Assembly: GCA_019638385.1 (NCBI GenBank) | Contig: JAHBTW010000006.1 | Span: 124,001 to 188,000, forward strand | DNA from: Saprospiraceae bacterium | GTDB lineage: Bacteria > Bacteroidota > Bacteroidia > Chitinophagales > Saprospiraceae | Length of the DNA stretch: 64,000 bases | Direction of reading: 5' to 3' | Part shown: positions 43,840-51,735 of the stretch, in pieces | How positions within the stretch are numbered: position 1 is the first letter of the stretch | Layout of the letters: each line of letters begins with the position of its first letter | Notes under the pieces: model-generated | The model's input: the letters and a program-made list of their open reading frames with translations, nothing else | Database searches by the model: none | Told to the model about the DNA's origin: nothing | Made by a program: the position numbers and the translations under genes

Positions 43840-46110
43840 TTATTTAGTCTTGCGGTTGCGCACGACTGATGTTGAGATCGGGTTGTTTTGCGGGCCGTTG
43901 CCTAAGCTGGACTGCATACGAGCTTCCAGGCTGTTCAACCGGCTTTCCAACGTTTGATATTGCTGCTGAGCCTCGTGGATGGCTTGTTGCTGCTGTTGGA
44001 AAATCTGAATCCATTCGTTGGTTTTTAAGCCCACCGAAACATTGATCATATCAATGGGGAGCCTCTTATCTGACTCCGACCATGCCCGGCCTACGATGCG
44101 GCTCAGGTGCTCAATCCGAATGTCCTTAGGCGAAACGGCTATGCCGTAACCGTCATTATTGCCGGAAGAGAGGATGAAATCGCCGAGATTCACGGCGCCT
44201 CTTACCAATACCGGCACCTGCCCCATGAAGCCCACTTTTTCATATAGATGTTCCTGGCCTTCTTTGGGTACGTTGCCCAATATGATAGGCGCCATAGTAA
44301 TAGACATGACCTGGTCGGCGCCCTCTGTTTTTTTCGAAATCCTTCCGCCGTGTACGCCTACAATCTGTCCGGTAATGAACCGTTCTTCCGGGTCGAGTTT
44401 GGGCAACCATTCCGCGTAATCGGCGCCCGTTGACCCGTAGGTGACCCCGCCGTCTTTGCAAAATTCGGCAGCGGCAATTTTTCCGGCCGTGAGGGCCAAA
44501 TCGAATGGATTGGTTGTTACGAATCCGTCAAGACCTTTGTCCATTGACCAGCAGAGTATCTGAGCCAGCGGGCCGTTGGCCGAGATCACCGGCGATGGAT
44601 TGAAGAAGCCGCTAAAATCAAAATTGGGCAACGAGCCTGGGTTGAAATTGAGCGTAGGCAACGAGCCTGGATCGAAATCTACATCGAAGCCGGTAAAGTC
44701 AATGCTGATGCCTGGCAAAGAACCGCCGCTGAAACTTACCGAAGGCAGAGAACCGCCGCTGAATATGCTGTTGAAATCGAAAATGTTAAAAAAATCGCTA
44801 AAATCAACAGACGGGAAGTCGTTAAACGAATCGCCGCCGGAGAGATCAAAGCCCTCAATCCTTCCTGCAACTGTATTCCCGCGGTAAAATGTAATGAAGT
44901 TATTCGCCGAGGTGGTTTCGTCTTTGTTGATCTTAATAGCAATGCCGTCCTGTTGGCCGCCGGCGGTATTTTCAAACAAAGCAACATGTTCGCCGTTGGG
45001 TCCCAACATGCCCATACCGCTTACGGTCAGGTTGCTCAAAGTGCCTTTCCCGAGGACGTTCAAATCGCCGTTCACAGTAGTATTGCCGCCCACTGTGCTA
45101 TTTCCGGTCACGGTGCTGTTGCCCCCGATATTGATGTTCTTTTCAATCCCTACGCCGCCTTCTACGATCAGGGCGCCGTTGTCTTTGGTAGTGGACTGCG
45201 TAGTGTTTGTGAGATGCAGAATGCCGCTTAAGTCCAGATTGCCGCCAAAGTTGACGGCGCCGCCCACGTTGAGGTTTTTCTCTACGCCCAAACCGCCTTC
45301 TATCACCACAGCCCCGTTGTCTTTGGTGGTGGACTGCGTGGTGTTGTTGAATCGTGCAATACCTCCGGTAGTAAGGTTGCGATCAACGTTGACATCGCGG
45401 TCCACGTCAAGGTCGTTACCGATGCGGGCATTGTTGTCCACGTCTAAGTTGCGCCCGAAGTTGCCGTCGCGGCCTACATTGGCATCTCGCCCTACATTGA
45501 TATCCAGTGCGATAAATAACGAGCCGGAAAAATAAATATCGCCGGCGGCCGTAACGCGAATGCGTTCCTGATTGGTCGTTTTAATCACAAAATCCTTACT
45601 ATCTATGGTGCCGATGAAGTGAGGGCCGGGAAAGGTGAAGTCGTTGCCGTTGACTTTCCAGAAAGCGGCGGTTTTTTCCGTTCCGTCATCCCCTTTCACC
45701 TGATCGGCGGTTCCGGCATGAAACGCATAAGGCACGGCCATGAGGCGGCTCGCGCTGAGCGGCAAGTAGTTTCCGTTGCCGTCTTCATCAAGGGCAATTT
45801 CCATCCATATTTGGTATTCGCTCCACGGCACGTTGGTGAAGTTGCCCTTTTCCACGCTGCCTTGCCCGACCACAAGACTGAACACGCCCAGTTCATTGGT
45901 GATCAAACGGTGGGTTTCTTCATAAACCGACTTGCCGTAAGCATCGCCGGCCAGCAAGGATATTTTGAGGTTGATTTCCCGGCCTGCCAAGGGCACGCCC
46001 TTGCCGTCGCGGGCTACAGCCTGATAATTGATTCCGGGCGGTACGCCTTGTGCGTGAGCAAACAGCCCGATAAAGAGAAATGCGAGAGAGAGAAAAAAGT
46101 ACTTTTTCAT
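43840..46110 (-). CDS. tail-appendage-like secreted protein D
   Basis: This 756-residue member has a signal peptide (MKKYFFLSLAFLFIGLFAHAQ) and the N-domain (PPGINYQAVARDGKGVPLAGREINLKI). FPGPHFIGTIDSKDFVIKTTNQERIRVTAAGDI, DLDVDRDVNVDRNL repeats and two of the 46-residue VEGGVGIEKN repeats (residues 250 to about 345) follow, then N-STVTGNSTVGGN steps. A spacer unique to it repeats GSLPSVSFSGGSLPGI / PGSLPTLNFNPGSLPNFDF. The domain GADYAEWLPKLDPEERFITGQIVGVHGGRIS ... PIILGNVP is again Peptidase_G2-like. The end is a Gln-rich coiled coil (IFQQQQQAIHEAQQQYQTLESRLNSLEARM). It follows a small T9SS type A gene by 36 bp. Confidence 0.82.
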   Translation of the reverse strand: MKKYFFLSLAFLFIGLFAHAQGVPPGINYQAVARDGKGVPLAGREINLKISLLAGDAYGKSVYEETHRLITNELGVFSLVVGQGSVEKGNFTNVPWSEYQIWMEIALDEDGNGNYLPLSASRLMAVPYAFHAGTADQVKGDDGTEKTAAFWKVNGNDFTFPGPHFIGTIDSKDFVIKTTNQERIRVTAAGDIYFSGSLFIALDINVGRDANVGRDGNFGRNLDVDNNARIGNDLDVDRDVNVDRNLTTGGIARFNNTTQSTTKDNGAVVIEGGLGVEKNLNVGGAVNFGGNLDLSGILHLTNTTQSTTKDNGALIVEGGVGIEKNINIGGNSTVTGNSTVGGNTTVNGDLNVLGKGTLSNLTVSGMGMLGPNGEHVALFENTAGGQQDGIAIKINKDETTSANNFITFYRGNTVAGRIEGFDLSGGDSFNDFPSVDFSDFFNIFDFNSIFSGGSLPSVSFSGGSLPGISIDFTGFDVDFDPGSLPTLNFNPGSLPNFDFSGFFNPSPVISANGPLAQILCWSMDKGLDGFVTTNPFDLALTAGKIAAAEFCKDGGVTYGSTGADYAEWLPKLDPEERFITGQIVGVHGGRISKKTEGADQVMSITMAPIILGNVPKEGQEHLYEKVGFMGQVPVLVRGAVNLGDFILSSGNNDGYGIAVSPKDIRIEHLSRIVGRAWSESDKRLPIDMINVSVGLKTNEWIQIFQQQQQAIHEAQQQYQTLESRLNSLEARMQSSLGNGPQNNPISTSVVRNRKTK

Positions 46111-46146
46111 GGCAATAGAAGTGTTTGAGTGTTGAAAGAAATGAAC

Positions 46147-46647
46147 TTATTTCGTTTTCACAATGCGGTAGGTTTGCATGGATCGGCCCTGCCTGTCGGC
46201 AAATCGCAACAGGTAAATTCCATCAGGATAAGCGCTTACATCAATGCTTTGATCGGAAGGCACCATCGGCGCCCGACGCTGTAGCATTTTGCCGTTGGCG
46301 TCGTACAATGTCCAACCCAATTCCTCTTCCATATCAGCGGGAAACTGAATGGAGAGCAGAGCGGCGGTCGGGTTGGGCGAAACACGGATGTCGTACAGAA
46401 TCGGTACTGCCGCTATCGGGTGCGACAGAGCCTCTACCCGAATTGACGACTGTTGGAATCCCTCCGTCATGTAGCCGGAGGAGGTGGCAAGGGTGGAAAC
46501 GGCCGGTTCGCCGAGCGTCCAATCCAACCGAATGTGTTCCGTTCGATCAGACGCGCCTTGCGAGGCGAGCACCTGTCGTTCCAGGTTGGTTTGTGCAGCA
46601 AGAAATGCCCCATAAAGCAGATATGCCGCTACGAAGAAATGCTTCAT
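46147..46647 (-). CDS. small T9SS type A sorted protein (copy 2)
   Basis: The 166 residues begin MKHFFVAAYLLYGAFLAAQ and continue NLERQVLASQGAS...HIRLDWTLGEPAVSTLATSSGYMTEGFQQSSI, closely matching the protein at 41320-41850. The type A sorting domain is YDIRVSPNPTAALLSIQFP ... WTLYDANGKMLQ ... DVSAYPDGIYLLRF ... MQTYRIVKTK. It lies 36 bp upstream of tail-appendage-like gene D, so the two form an operon. The protein is predicted to reach the cell surface through T9SS. Confidence 0.87.
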   Translation of the reverse strand: MKHFFVAAYLLYGAFLAAQTNLERQVLASQGASDRTEHIRLDWTLGEPAVSTLATSSGYMTEGFQQSSIRVEALSHPIAAVPILYDIRVSPNPTAALLSIQFPADMEEELGWTLYDANGKMLQRRAPMVPSDQSIDVSAYPDGIYLLRFADRQGRSMQTYRIVKTK

Positions 46648-46657
46648 ATTGACAAAG

Positions 46658-46672
46658 TTTAAGTGAACAAAC
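46658..46672 (-). promoter_or_regulatory. shared leader motif GTTTGTTCACTTAAA (copy 3)
   Basis: One mismatch from the copies at 36590 and 41861, and again exactly 10 nt before the start codon (46647). Confidence 0.65.
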
Positions 46673-46990
46673 TTGTAGTTGTGCCGCGCATTTCATCTAC
46701 TATGATGATCTATAAATTTGCAGGAGCAATCGCAAACCTGCATTGCGGACATGTGACTGAAAGAATTCAAAAAGCGCCGGTAATGGGGAGGGAACCGTGT
46801 TGAAAAACAACAATTGTGTGGCGCAAACAATCTCAACAACAATTATAGATATGCAATAATAAAACAGTTATTCCGAAAACCAAAGTCCCAGCCTTTTTTT
46901 TGAAAAAATCACCCGTTTTATTGATAAACATCACCCGTTACTGCGGGCAATAGTGGCTATTTTTAATCCTGAAATAAACCACCGCGCCGC
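46673..46990. other. divergent promoter region before hoxF
   Basis: This AT-rich stretch of about 320 bases separates the minus-strand surface genes from the hydrogenase operon. It carries an FNR-like box and a direct repeat ATCACCCGTT at 46908-46917 and 46930-46939 (22 bp apart, two helical turns). No gene is seen. Confidence 0.5.
46921..46965 (+). promoter_or_regulatory. FNR/Crp-type box and -7-like element upstream of hoxF
   Basis: TTGATAAACATCAC at 46921-46934 matches the FNR/ANR consensus TTGAT-N4-ATCAA at 9 of 10 positions. TATTTTTA at 46958-46965 resembles the Bacteroidota -7 element. The implied start near 46969 would put the box centre at about -41, the activating class II position. 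The hoxF ATG is at 46991. Confidence 0.5.
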
Positions 46991-48727
46991 ATGAAAAAGC
47001 ATTTTCCCGACGAGCCGCTGCAATCGCACACCTTAGACATGCTGTGGGAAGTCCAAAACGAAAAGGGATACATTCCCAACGCGGACATTACCCGCCTCTC
47101 CGCCCGGCTCGGCATATCGGAGATAGAACTCGAAGGCGTAGCTTCCTTTTACCACTTCTTTCATCGCAAGCCCGCCGGCCAATTTTGTATCTATGTCAAC
47201 AACAGCATTCTGGCCGAATTCAAGGGCTACCGGGATATTGTATCCGCATTTGAAAAGGCGACCGGCGCAGCGCTCGGCGGCACAGATGCAAGCGGCACCT
47301 TCGGCCTGTTCGAAACGCCCTGTATCGGGCTGTGCGATCAGGAGCCTTCGGCCCTCATCAACTTCTACCCCTTCACGCACCTCACGCCGGCCAAAGTGGC
47401 GCAAATCGTGGACGGCCTTCGCTCCGGGGTCGGGGTCGAGTTCCTGTCCAATGCCGTAGAGGACAACATCCGCTACACGCCCGAACCCGACAAAACCGTT
47501 CTGCTGCGCGCGTTTGAGCCCGGCAGTGCCTTAGAGCCGCTCCTCCGGCTTGCGCCCGATGAAGTGCTATCGGTGGTGAAAGAATCGGGCATATCGGGCC
47601 GGGGCGGCGCATTCTTCCCCACCGGCCTGAAATGGGAGCTATGCCGCAAAAATGAAAGCGACTGCCGCTACATCGTGTGCAATGCCGATGAAGGCGAACC
47701 GGGCACCTTCAAAGACCGCGTACTCATCAACCGCCTGCCGGGCCTGCTCATAGAGGGCATGATCGTGGCCGGATACGCCGCAGGCGCTGCGCGCGGCATC
47801 ATCTACCTCCGGGCCGAGTACCGCTGGCTCTTGCCCAAACTCCATGCCGCCATCGAAATGTACGAACATATCGGCTGGCTCGGCGCCGACGCCCCCACAA
47901 AGGAACCCTTCCGTTTCGATATACGCGTGCAGATCGGCGCAGGCTCTTATGTGTGCGGCGAAGAAACGGCTCTCCTGGAATCGCTCGAAGGCAAACGCGG
48001 CGAACCGCGCACCAAAACCTTCTTTCCCGTAGAGCGGGGCTATCTTGGCCGCCCCACCGTGGTGAACAATGTAGAAACCCTCTGCTTTGCCGCTCGCGTG
48101 ATGGAACTCGGCGCCGAATTTTTTCAGGCACTCGGCACGCCCGTCACGCGCGGAACCAAACTGCTGAGCGTAGCCGGCGACTGCAACCGGCCCGGTATTT
48201 TTGAAATAGAATGGGGTATGACCGTGGCCGAACTACTCGAACTTTGCGAAGCGTCCGACCCTTATTTCATTCAGGTGAGCGGGCCTTCCGGCCAATGCAT
48301 CAGCGCCTGGGACAGCCACCGCCGATTCGCCGGCGAAGACCTCCTGTGCGGCGGCGCTATCATGGTGTTCGATCACACCCGCGACATCCTGCAAATCCTG
48401 CGCAACTTCACCGCCTTCTTCCAGCACGAATCCTGCGGTATGTGTACGCCCTGCCGCGCCGGCAATTTCATCTTCTCCCGCAAGCTCGACAAAATGGCGC
48501 GCGGCCTCGGCAGTTTGCAAGACATTACCGAAATGCAACAATGGGCGCAGATCATGAAGCGAACTACTCGTTGCGGGCTGGGCATGACCGCGCCCAACCC
48601 GCTGCTGTACGCCATTGACCGGTTCCCGGAGTATTTTGAAAAAAAATTGGACAGCACCCGCACCGGCCTCAACCGGAGCTTCGACTTGGAGAGCGCGCTG
48701 GAGGATTACCGCGACGCCGTACAATAA
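46991..48727 (+). CDS. hoxF: NAD-reducing hydrogenase diaphorase subunit HoxF
   Basis: HoxF carries the FMN and NAD site that couples H2 oxidation to NAD reduction. Residues 1-150 are a NuoE-like domain, of which only one cysteine pair is visible (CIGLCDQEP); the usual first CxxxxC is replaced (VNNSILAEF). The NuoF part shows GISGRGGAFFPTGLKWE, NADEGEPGTFKDR (FMN/NAD), GAGSYVCGEETALLESLEGKRG and the 4Fe-4S motif ESCGMCTPCRAG with a later TRCGLG. The 578-residue length fits HoxF of group 3d hydrogenases. It is first in the operon, with a 15-bp gap to the hoxUY gene. Confidence 0.94.
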   Translation: MKKHFPDEPLQSHTLDMLWEVQNEKGYIPNADITRLSARLGISEIELEGVASFYHFFHRKPAGQFCIYVNNSILAEFKGYRDIVSAFEKATGAALGGTDASGTFGLFETPCIGLCDQEPSALINFYPFTHLTPAKVAQIVDGLRSGVGVEFLSNAVEDNIRYTPEPDKTVLLRAFEPGSALEPLLRLAPDEVLSVVKESGISGRGGAFFPTGLKWELCRKNESDCRYIVCNADEGEPGTFKDRVLINRLPGLLIEGMIVAGYAAGAARGIIYLRAEYRWLLPKLHAAIEMYEHIGWLGADAPTKEPFRFDIRVQIGAGSYVCGEETALLESLEGKRGEPRTKTFFPVERGYLGRPTVVNNVETLCFAARVMELGAEFFQALGTPVTRGTKLLSVAGDCNRPGIFEIEWGMTVAELLELCEASDPYFIQVSGPSGQCISAWDSHRRFAGEDLLCGGAIMVFDHTRDILQILRNFTAFFQHESCGMCTPCRAGNFIFSRKLDKMARGLGSLQDITEMQQWAQIMKRTTRCGLGMTAPNPLLYAIDRFPEYFEKKLDSTRTGLNRSFDLESALEDYRDAVQ

Positions 48728-48742
48728 TACAATCTGTGCATC

Positions 48743-50017
48743 ATGGAAAAAAAGCTCGTAAATATTACCGTTGACGGCCGGCCCATCGCAGCCGAAGAAG
48801 GCCGCAATATCGTGGAAGTAGCCAAAGACAACGGCATTTTTATTCCCTCCTTGTGCTATTATCCACACATTGACCCGCCGCTCGGCTCCTGCCGCGTGTG
48901 TACGGTGATGGCCAATGGGAAATCGGCGGCGGCCTGCACCACATTGGTGAAAGAAGGCATGGAGGTGCTGGTGAATACCGACGAGTTGCAAGACTGGCGC
49001 AAGGCCGTGGTGGAAATGATGTACGCCGAAGGCAACCACTTCTGCCCTTCCTGCGAAAAAAGCGGCGACTGCGATTTGCAGGGCCTCGGTTATCGCCTCG
49101 GCGTTACCGTTTCCCGCTTCCCGCACTTATTTGTGGACCGCATTGTGGACTACAACCCCCAACGAATGGTCATCGAACACAATCGCTGCATCCGCTGCCG
49201 GCGCTGTGTGGAAGAAGTGCTCACCGACGAAGGCCAACGAGTGTTTTCTTTCCAAAACCGGGGCAACACCACCGAAGTGGGCGTGGATTACGAACAGGAG
49301 GCCAAACTCACTCAAGAGCAGGCCATGCAGGCCATGAACATCTGTCCGGTAGGCGCCATCCTCGTACGGGGCAAAAGCATGGCGCGCCCCCGCGGCGAGC
49401 GCAAATACGACCACGCCGACTCCAAAGCCGAAGTACCGCTGCCTAAAATCATAGCCCTCAAACCGCACCTGCGGCGCAAAAAAATAGTGGCCACTACCTC
49501 CCTCGCCGGCTGCTTCGGCTGCCACATGTCTATGCTCGATATTGACCTCGGTATATTGGACCTCATCGAATTGGTGGAGTTCAACAAATCGCCCATCAAC
49601 GACATCAAAAAATTCAACAAACGCTGCGACGTAGGCATCATCGAAGGCGGCTGCTGCAACAGCGATAACGTGGAAGTGCTCAAAGCATTCCGCGAAAACT
49701 GCGATGTGCTCATCGCCGTGGGCGAATGCTCCATATGGGGCGGCCTGCCGGCCATGCGCAATTTCGTGCCCCTCAAAGAGTGTCTGGTGGAAGCCTACAG
49801 TTCTGCCACCAATAACGTGGAGGGAAAATTGGTGATACCGCACCACCCCGATCTGCCGGAAATCCTCGACCGGGTATATGCCTGCAATGAGGTAGTAACG
49901 ATTGACCATTTCGTGCCGGGCTGTCCGCCCGATGCCGGCCACATCTGGAAAGTAGTGAAAAACGTGCTCTTCGGCGAAACCTTTGCGGTAACGAACGCAG
50001 AGTTTAAGTACGATTAA
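48743..50017 (+). CDS. hoxUY: HoxU-HoxY fusion (diaphorase ferredoxin subunit plus hydrogenase small subunit)
   Basis: Residues 1 to about 225 are HoxU: a plant-type 2Fe-2S domain (SLCYYPHIDPPLGSCRVC), the His-Cys 4Fe-4S motif (HFCPSCEKSGDC), and a ferredoxin site (CIRCRRCVEEV...NICPVGAI). A charged linker (RPRGERKYDHADSKAEVPLP) leads to HoxY, the small subunit with the proximal 4Fe-4S cluster: TTSLAGCFGCHMSMLDIDLG, IIEGGCCNSDN, VGECSIWGGLPAMRN, FVPGCPPDAGHIW. Both parts are complete, so electrons could pass from the NiFe site to the diaphorase within one chain. These are separate genes in the group 3d operons I know. Confidence 0.93.
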   Translation: MEKKLVNITVDGRPIAAEEGRNIVEVAKDNGIFIPSLCYYPHIDPPLGSCRVCTVMANGKSAAACTTLVKEGMEVLVNTDELQDWRKAVVEMMYAEGNHFCPSCEKSGDCDLQGLGYRLGVTVSRFPHLFVDRIVDYNPQRMVIEHNRCIRCRRCVEEVLTDEGQRVFSFQNRGNTTEVGVDYEQEAKLTQEQAMQAMNICPVGAILVRGKSMARPRGERKYDHADSKAEVPLPKIIALKPHLRRKKIVATTSLAGCFGCHMSMLDIDLGILDLIELVEFNKSPINDIKKFNKRCDVGIIEGGCCNSDNVEVLKAFRENCDVLIAVGECSIWGGLPAMRNFVPLKECLVEAYSSATNNVEGKLVIPHHPDLPEILDRVYACNEVVTIDHFVPGCPPDAGHIWKVVKNVLFGETFAVTNAEFKYD

Positions 50018-50020
50018 CTG

Positions 50021-50054
50021 TAGCTGCGACCACGCCGAGGCGTGGTCGCAGCTA
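50021..50054 (+). repeat. perfect 16-bp hairpin between hoxUY and hoxH
   Basis: TAGCTGCGACCACGCC and its exact complement flank a 2-nt gap (50021-50036 and 50039-50054), 4 bp after the hoxUY stop and 11 bp before hoxH. A short A-rich tail follows rather than a T-run. It could be an mRNA-stabilising or attenuating stem or a small palindromic repeat. Confidence 0.75.
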
Positions 50055-50065
50055 AAAAGAATACC

Positions 50066-51511
50066 ATGAAACAAAAAATCATCATAGAACCCGTCACGCG
50101 GGTAGAAGGCCACGGCAAGGTCACCATTCACCTGGATGAAGGCGGCCGCGTAACCGACTCTTTCTTCCACATTGTGGAATTCCGGGGCTTCGAGCGCTTC
50201 ATTAAGGGGCACCCTTATTGGGAGGTACCGGTGCTGGTGCAACGCCTGTGTGGGATTTGTCCGGTGAGCCACCACCTGGCTGCCGCCAAAGCCATTGACC
50301 GGCTGCACGGCCTGGAGCCGGAAGACCTCTCGCCCACCGCTACCAAACTGCGCCGCCTGCTCCACTACGGGCAGATTTTCCAGTCGCACGCCCTGCACTT
50401 TTTCTACTTAGCTTCTCCCGACCTGCTCTTCGGCGCCGATGCGCCCGTAGAGCAGCGCAACGTCATTGCCGTTATCAAAGCCAATCAGGAACTGGCGCGC
50501 AAAGGTATTCTCATGCGCAAATTCGGACAGGAGATCATCAAGGCCATTGCAGGCAAACGCATCCACGGTATTTGCGCAGTGCCCGGCGGCGCATACAAAA
50601 CCTTCACACCCGAAGAGCGCGATTATTTCCTCCTCGGCAAGGCCATTCCCTCCATTGATACGATGACGGGCTGGGCGAAAGAGACGGTAGATTTTATCAA
50701 ACAATACCACGAATCGCACCCCGTGGAGGTCAATGATTTTGCGAGTTTTCCCTCCGGCCACCTCGGTTTGGTGACGCCTTCCGGCGATCTGGAATTATAC
50801 AACGGCCGCATGCGCGCCATTGATGCGGAAGGCGCCGTCACCCTGCCCGACATCCACGACAGCCTGTACCGGGATTACTTCGCCGAAGCCGTGGAACCCT
50901 GGACGTACCTCAAATTTCCATACCTCAAAAACATAGGCCGCGAAAAAGGCTGGAACCGCGTAGGTCCGCTGGCCCGCCTCAATGTGGCCGACCGCATCCC
51001 TACCCCATTGGCGCAACAGGAGTTTGAACTCTTCCGCGCCGCCGGCGCCTGGCCCAATCACCACAGCATGTACTACCACTGGGCGCGCCTCATCGAAATG
51101 CTGCACTGCGCCGAAGTGATGAAAGACCTCCTGCTGGACGATGAAATCCTCAGCGACGACCTCCTGCGCGAAGGCGAACGCCGTCCGCAGGGCATCGGCA
51201 TCATAGAAGCGCCGCGCGGCACGCTCATTCACTACTACGAGGCCGACGAAAAAGGCAAGGTGACGAAGTGCAACCTCATCGTGTCCACTACCCACAACAA
51301 CGAAGCCATGAACCGCGCCGTGCGCGCCGTCGCCATCGCCGAACTCGACCGCCAACCGGAGATCACCGACGGCATGCTCAACAAGGTGGAAGTGGCCATC
51401 CGCGCCTACGACCCCTGTCTGAGCTGCGCCACCCACGCCCTCGGCCAAATGCCCCTGCAAGTGCAAATATTCGATCACGAAGGCAAGCTGCTGCAGGAGC
51501 GGGTGCGGTAG
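50066..51511 (+). CDS. hoxH: [NiFe] hydrogenase large subunit HoxH
   Basis: HoxH holds the NiFe(CN)2CO site. The two cysteine pairs are RLCGICPVSHH near residue 60 and DPCLSCATH near the C-terminus. IEPVTRVEGHGKV at the start and FPSGHLGLV are also typical. After the final His there are 24 residues (ALGQMPLQVQ...), the extension that a dedicated protease removes after nickel insertion; such a protease gene lies at 57107. I start at MKQKIIIEP (50066); an in-frame ATG at 50042 would fall inside the upstream hairpin. Group 3d (bidirectional, NAD-linked) is inferred from the hoxF and hoxUY neighbours. Confidence 0.95.
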   Translation: MKQKIIIEPVTRVEGHGKVTIHLDEGGRVTDSFFHIVEFRGFERFIKGHPYWEVPVLVQRLCGICPVSHHLAAAKAIDRLHGLEPEDLSPTATKLRRLLHYGQIFQSHALHFFYLASPDLLFGADAPVEQRNVIAVIKANQELARKGILMRKFGQEIIKAIAGKRIHGICAVPGGAYKTFTPEERDYFLLGKAIPSIDTMTGWAKETVDFIKQYHESHPVEVNDFASFPSGHLGLVTPSGDLELYNGRMRAIDAEGAVTLPDIHDSLYRDYFAEAVEPWTYLKFPYLKNIGREKGWNRVGPLARLNVADRIPTPLAQQEFELFRAAGAWPNHHSMYYHWARLIEMLHCAEVMKDLLLDDEILSDDLLREGERRPQGIGIIEAPRGTLIHYYEADEKGKVTKCNLIVSTTHNNEAMNRAVRAVAIAELDRQPEITDGMLNKVEVAIRAYDPCLSCATHALGQMPLQVQIFDHEGKLLQERVR

Positions 51512-51535
51512 CGCGCCGGCGAGACATCGGTGAGC

Positions 51536-51677
51536 GAGGTGACATCTACCGCCCACAGGCATCCGCAAGAGGCGGGAGGTGTCATCTCGCATTGTAAGGA
51601 AGATAATTCAAAACCATTTTCAGATGATTTCAGGTGACACCTTCCGCGCTTTAGGGCGCGGCAGATATCACCTGAAA
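51536..51677. repeat. two related hairpins between hoxH and the DGR target gene
   Basis: Hairpin 1 has arms 51536-51553 and 51571-51588 (GAGGTGACATCTACCGCC pairing at 15 of 18). Hairpin 2 has arms 51628-51649 and 51656-51677 (begins TTTCAGGTGACACCTTCCGC). Both stems share GGTGACAYCTNCCGC, so they are copies of one palindromic repeat. They mark the border between the hydrogenase genes and the retroelement. Confidence 0.65.
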
Positions 51678-51735
51678 AATCGGGCGCCACCGGCCCCACA
51701 AAAAATATTATTTTTGCGCCAAACCGCACCGTACC

